Of a stretch of 64,000 nucleotides of DNA, positions 60,301 through 64,000 are shown piece by piece. Under the pieces are notes generated by a model, which saw only the letters and a list, made by a program, of their open reading frames with translations, was not told the DNA's origin and did no database searches. Within the stretch, counting starts at the first letter, position 1. Each line of letters begins with the position of its first letter. This DNA is from Rhea pennata (taxonomy: Eukaryota > Chordata > Aves > Rheiformes > Rheidae), in the NCBI RefSeq assembly GCF_028389875.1, contig NC_084687.1, positions 6,980,157 through 7,044,156 on the forward strand, given 5' to 3'. The translations under genes were made by a program, and so were the position numbers.

Positions 60301-63300
60301 CAACCCTGAAGAAAAAGCAGCACAGCCTGCATAAGTTACTCTACCGGTTGCCAGTAGGCAAGCAGCTGCGTGACCTGCGGACGTCAGCGACACGGGAGCT
60401 GATCCCAGCGGCCGGCTCTTGACTGTTGACCGGGTGCTGCGTGCACAAAACGCGCTTCCTCACCGCGCAGAGCAGCCCGTGTCTCAGCCTTGCCAAGGAG
60501 AAGGCGATTGCCCCAGACCGGGTCTCGTCGGCCTGCAAGGGCCATCACGAAGCAGCAGCCTCTCCCTGCGAGGAGCGCAGGAGATGACTCTGAAGGAGGG
60601 GCACTTCCGCTGCTTCGGGGTCATTAGCCTTCCTGCTGGCATAGCTTATTCGCTCGTGGTCCAAAAATAACATCCCTCCCGACCCGTCTGGCAGCGTCAG
60701 GCTCCAGCCGTGCAAAGGTAGCTGGCAGTAATCACTGTCCCCCATGTGCGCTCTTTGGGAAGGAGCCCTGGCTCTGGTCCATCTCCTAGGCGTTGGCTCT
60801 CCGAGGCAGCTGATATCTCCAGTGAACGTGCCCCAGCGTCGTGCATGGCCACGACCACACAGAGCAGGAAGGCAGTTTCTCCTGGTTGCTAGAGCAGAAG
60901 TTGGGACCACGGGCTTTGTTACCAGTTTTGGAGTATTGACTGGAATTTTGAGGAGAAAGAGCTATGAATCAGAGGTCCTGTGCTCCAGGCCCAGAAATTG
61001 CTGTTATTTTTCACAACTGATGTCATTGCAATCAGCAATGTACAGCTAAAAAGCATCAGCTATTTAAAAAGGCGACGGTGGAAGGCAGGCAGCCCAGAGA
61101 GCTTGCACCGGGAGGCGGTGAGAAGCACAAACCGGAGAGTTACCCAGCAAAAAAGGTGCTCACTGAGTGCCGGGACATCCTGCTCCCCACCTGTGGGAAT
61201 GATGCCCCGTGGTCGGTGGTGACAGAAGCCATCAGTAGGAACCAGTCAGTCTGGTAAGCTGTACTTCAGCACATAATAAAGCACAGGTAGTAAAACAAGG
61301 TGATTAAAAGTCTGATACCTTTGCTGCTTCTGTAACTTTAGAAATACAAGTCGAGCTTTTTGATATTGGGCTAACTCTAAGAGCTGGCCCCCAGCTACCC
61401 TACGAGCTAGGCAAATATTCTAGTATCTCTAAGTGTTGGTGTATCAACTGGGACGGAGCATCTTGAGAGACTTCCCAGCTGCTTTGAATAAGTGTCTGTG
61501 AGATCTACTGGAAGATAAATACCCTCACGCATGGTATCCTTGTTCCTTGAGGAACCAGTCTTGGGAGCACAGTTTCATCCTGGTCCTCATGGTGATGCAG
61601 GTGTCACGGAAGGGACGTGCTCTGCTGTGGCTCCATGCTGCCCGGAGGACGCATGGGGACGTTAGCCAGGCTTCCGGGGATGCAGCAGGAAACCAAGAAG
61701 CCAGGTGATCCGAACACCCCTTGGCTTGTCGTCACACTGCTAGCATCGTTCCTGGGCTGACTGCTACGGTGTCAGTAATTTCCCTCCAGCCCCCTTATGC
61801 AACCAGAGCCAAGGGCAGATGCTAACTGGCAGGCCTTTGAAGCACGTACCAGAGTTTCTTGTAGCCAAATGGGCTCATCTTTGGAAAACAAGAGATTTTA
61901 GGGATAAACAGAGAGAGGAAACAAAAGCACTATCAAAACAAACAGCAGAATTTGTTTGGAAGACATGAAAGTTGAAGGAAAAGACCTTGCAGCTTTTGTA
62001 CGTGTAAGCAGACTAGCCAGTCTCTAGCACAACTGGGCTCAGAGCAGTAAGATGTAAGTCTGTCCTGAGGTAAAGCTGCTTTTTGCAGGCATAATCATTA
62101 AAATAGTCCTGCTTCAGTGGGAGTTCAGAGTCATTACACATTTCCGTGTAATATGGAAATTATTACTGAACAGTGCTTTTAGGAAATCCTCCATTTCCCA
62201 CCTTCTGGGATCAGTCATTACTTCTGCGAATCCAAGCATGGGTGATGGGCAGGGGGAGCGAGAAAGCCTGCGTTTTAGTGAGATACACAGCCTTGTCATT
62301 AAGGTTGGAACAAGCAAGCAGAGGAACAGAAGCACTACGAGCCCTCCCGTGGCCGCGCCGGTGCTGAACGCGCGCGGGAGGCTGCTGCGGGCCGGGGCTG
62401 ACACGGGAAGCGCGGGACGGCCTGCTTTCCTCTGCAAACCCGTCTGTTGTACTTCTCGCATCACGCGCAACCGCTTCGTCTTTGCTCATTTCTGCTGCTA
62501 AACGCTGGCTGGGAGATGAGCTATTTTAAATTGTACCCGCTGTTATTTGTACAAAAGGACACCAAAGTACCCCCAAATGCTCCCAAGACCAGCTTTTCTG
62601 CTAGTGCTGCAGACATGCACGCTGCTTGCTGATGAAGGACGTGACAGTTAGTCTGGTGATGCTTACTGCTTCCCACGGCCTCTAGCTACAGAAGGGCAGG
62701 TCAGCGTGCACTGCAGTGGGGTATCCGGGCGCCACGCGGCTGGCCTCTGCTCAGAGCTACGGCCCAGCTCGCTCTAGCCAGCGAGAGAAGCACTGGGTCT
62801 GCTATGTGCTTTACTGGAGGAAAAACCCCGTGAGGGCTGGAGAACCAAGAACACGACATCCAGTCCTTACTCGGGCAAAACTTCTGGTTAACCGAGTCAT
62901 AACTGCAGTGGGAATTACTCAGCAATCTGGTGAGGAGGCAACAGCTGATTTCAGTATGGAACTGAAGATTTTGCCCTGTGATGGGCTGCTTTTGTCCCAA
63001 ATGACCAAGTGGTCTTTACTTTGGAGTGGAGCTTCATGCTCCCTCTTATTCAGTGTTTGCTCTACTGTTAATATAATGGCCTTTCTGTAGGAAAATATCT
63101 ACTCTTTGCTGAATGAGAAGCATAAAGCAAGTATTATTAGCTTGCATTCTGGAAGCAATCAGAAAATGAAGAGTGCAATCATAAGGCTAAGTGTTATTGT
63201 AATTGTAATTATAGTGGAGCAGCTAATAAAAAGAGCTGAGAAACAGCCTCTCCTTAAACAGCTGTTTCAAAACAAGCTTTTGGTAACACCTGAAAGCAGA

Positions 63301-64000
63301 AGCAGTAAGAGATTGCTGCAGCATGCCAGTTCACTAAGTCGTTCCAGGATAGCAGGGCAGCATTAATTGGAAACACACATCTCTTATCCAGTTACAGGTG
63401 ACTCCAGTCACTCACTGTCTTTATAAACCTTGTCATGGAGGCTTGCTGGTTCTCCTGATCAACCCCAGGTAACTGTGTGTTCTGCCAGCCTTTGGCTCAC
63501 GCAGGAGTTCCCTGGGGCTCCAACTGGATAACTATTACAGCTAAAGACAGAAGAAGGGCTGTCTGCAAACTGGTGCTTTTTCCATCTCTGATTCTCAGAT
63601 GCTGATAACCACCAGTCCTGGCTCTGGAAGAGATCAGCCTTCAACTGGAAAAAAAATCAGGAATAGGTAATGTGGAAATAATCTCATAGATTTCAAGGGG
63701 TTTCCAGCAGTTTGCAGATGACTAGCTAAATTGCTGCTTTTACTCGAATAACTTTAAAATTACTAGGTTATACTACAGTCATTATGTGACCCTGTTCAAG
63801 TAGAAAAAGTGCTTAAATCCCATGAAAGTAAGTATGCAAACAGCACTTGTGGAATTAGACTTCATACTATTTCAAAATGTATATGATATTTAGTTTTAAA
63901 GTACTGTTTGACTCATTGTGTGCACAATTACAAAAATAGCTACAAAAATCAAATGTCCCAGACTTCCTCTAATTTTTTTTTTTTAATCAATTCTTATTTT
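60301..64000. other. Right end of window, no recognised gene
   Basis: Mixed GC content with no coding exon I can support on either strand. It would fall in the first intron of RAP1A if that gene starts at the CpG-rich region. A - strand frame at 62114-62470 includes one hydrophobic run (GGLVVLLFLCLLVP) but has no family features or splice context. Confidence 0.4.

Noticed and set aside
62114-62470. A - strand frame with one hydrophobic run
   Set aside because: There is no splice context, family motif or conserved start, and the + strand is open over much of the same stretch.

Overview
The window is vertebrate nuclear DNA, almost certainly from a bird. It contains split genes with GT-AG introns, a GC-rich and CpG-rich left half typical of an avian microchromosome, short introns, and CR1-type LINE remnants. 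The encoded proteins look like sauropsid orthologues of well-known human proteins. From memory, the gene content matches the block on chicken chromosome 26. The species cannot be fixed from the sequence alone.

Left block (about 1-28.7 kb; human 6p21.1 equivalents). The 3' part of GUCA1B (GCAP2) lies on the + strand. It is followed by a gene-poor interval and then the complete GUCA1A (GCAP1) on the - strand, so the two photoreceptor guanylate-cyclase activators are tail to tail, as in mammals. Upstream of GUCA1A on the same strand is the last coding exon of a small gene that I read as GUCA1ANB/CIMIP3. A 50-bp minisatellite (15.8-16.5 kb) and a GC-rich promoter with dense G-runs follow. The five-exon orthologue of human C6orf132, a proline-rich protein of unknown function, then runs on the + strand (18.09-28.68 kb).

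Junction (28.7-35.3 kb). No protein gene was recognised. It probably holds the C6orf132 3'UTR, and it carries an AT-rich block ending in 41 A residues. A 13-bp direct repeat flanks that block, which suggests a retroposed insertion.

Right block (35.3-54.5 kb; human 1p13.2 equivalents). WDR77/MEP50 (-) and ATP5PB (+) share a 377-bp divergent promoter holding five TCTCGCGAGA elements. Next come a small single-pass membrane protein with an ITIM-like tail, read as the C1orf162 orthologue (+), and ADORA3 (-). From 54.5 kb to the end I find no coding exon. The CpG-rich stretch at 56.4-59.1 kb lies where the RAP1A promoter would be expected.

Functionally the window joins unrelated cassettes: phototransduction calcium feedback (GUCA1A/B), a probable ciliary microtubule inner protein, an epithelial proline-rich protein, the PRMT5 methylosome partner WDR77, the peripheral-stalk b subunit of mitochondrial ATP synthase, and an immune-type pair (C1orf162-like and the adenosine A3 receptor). 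I found no exotic new system. The most notable signals are the multi-copy TCTCGCGAGA promoter, the poly(A)-tailed insertion with flanking repeats, two coding-like minisatellites, and the uncharacterised conserved proteins (C6orf132, CIMIP3, C1orf162).
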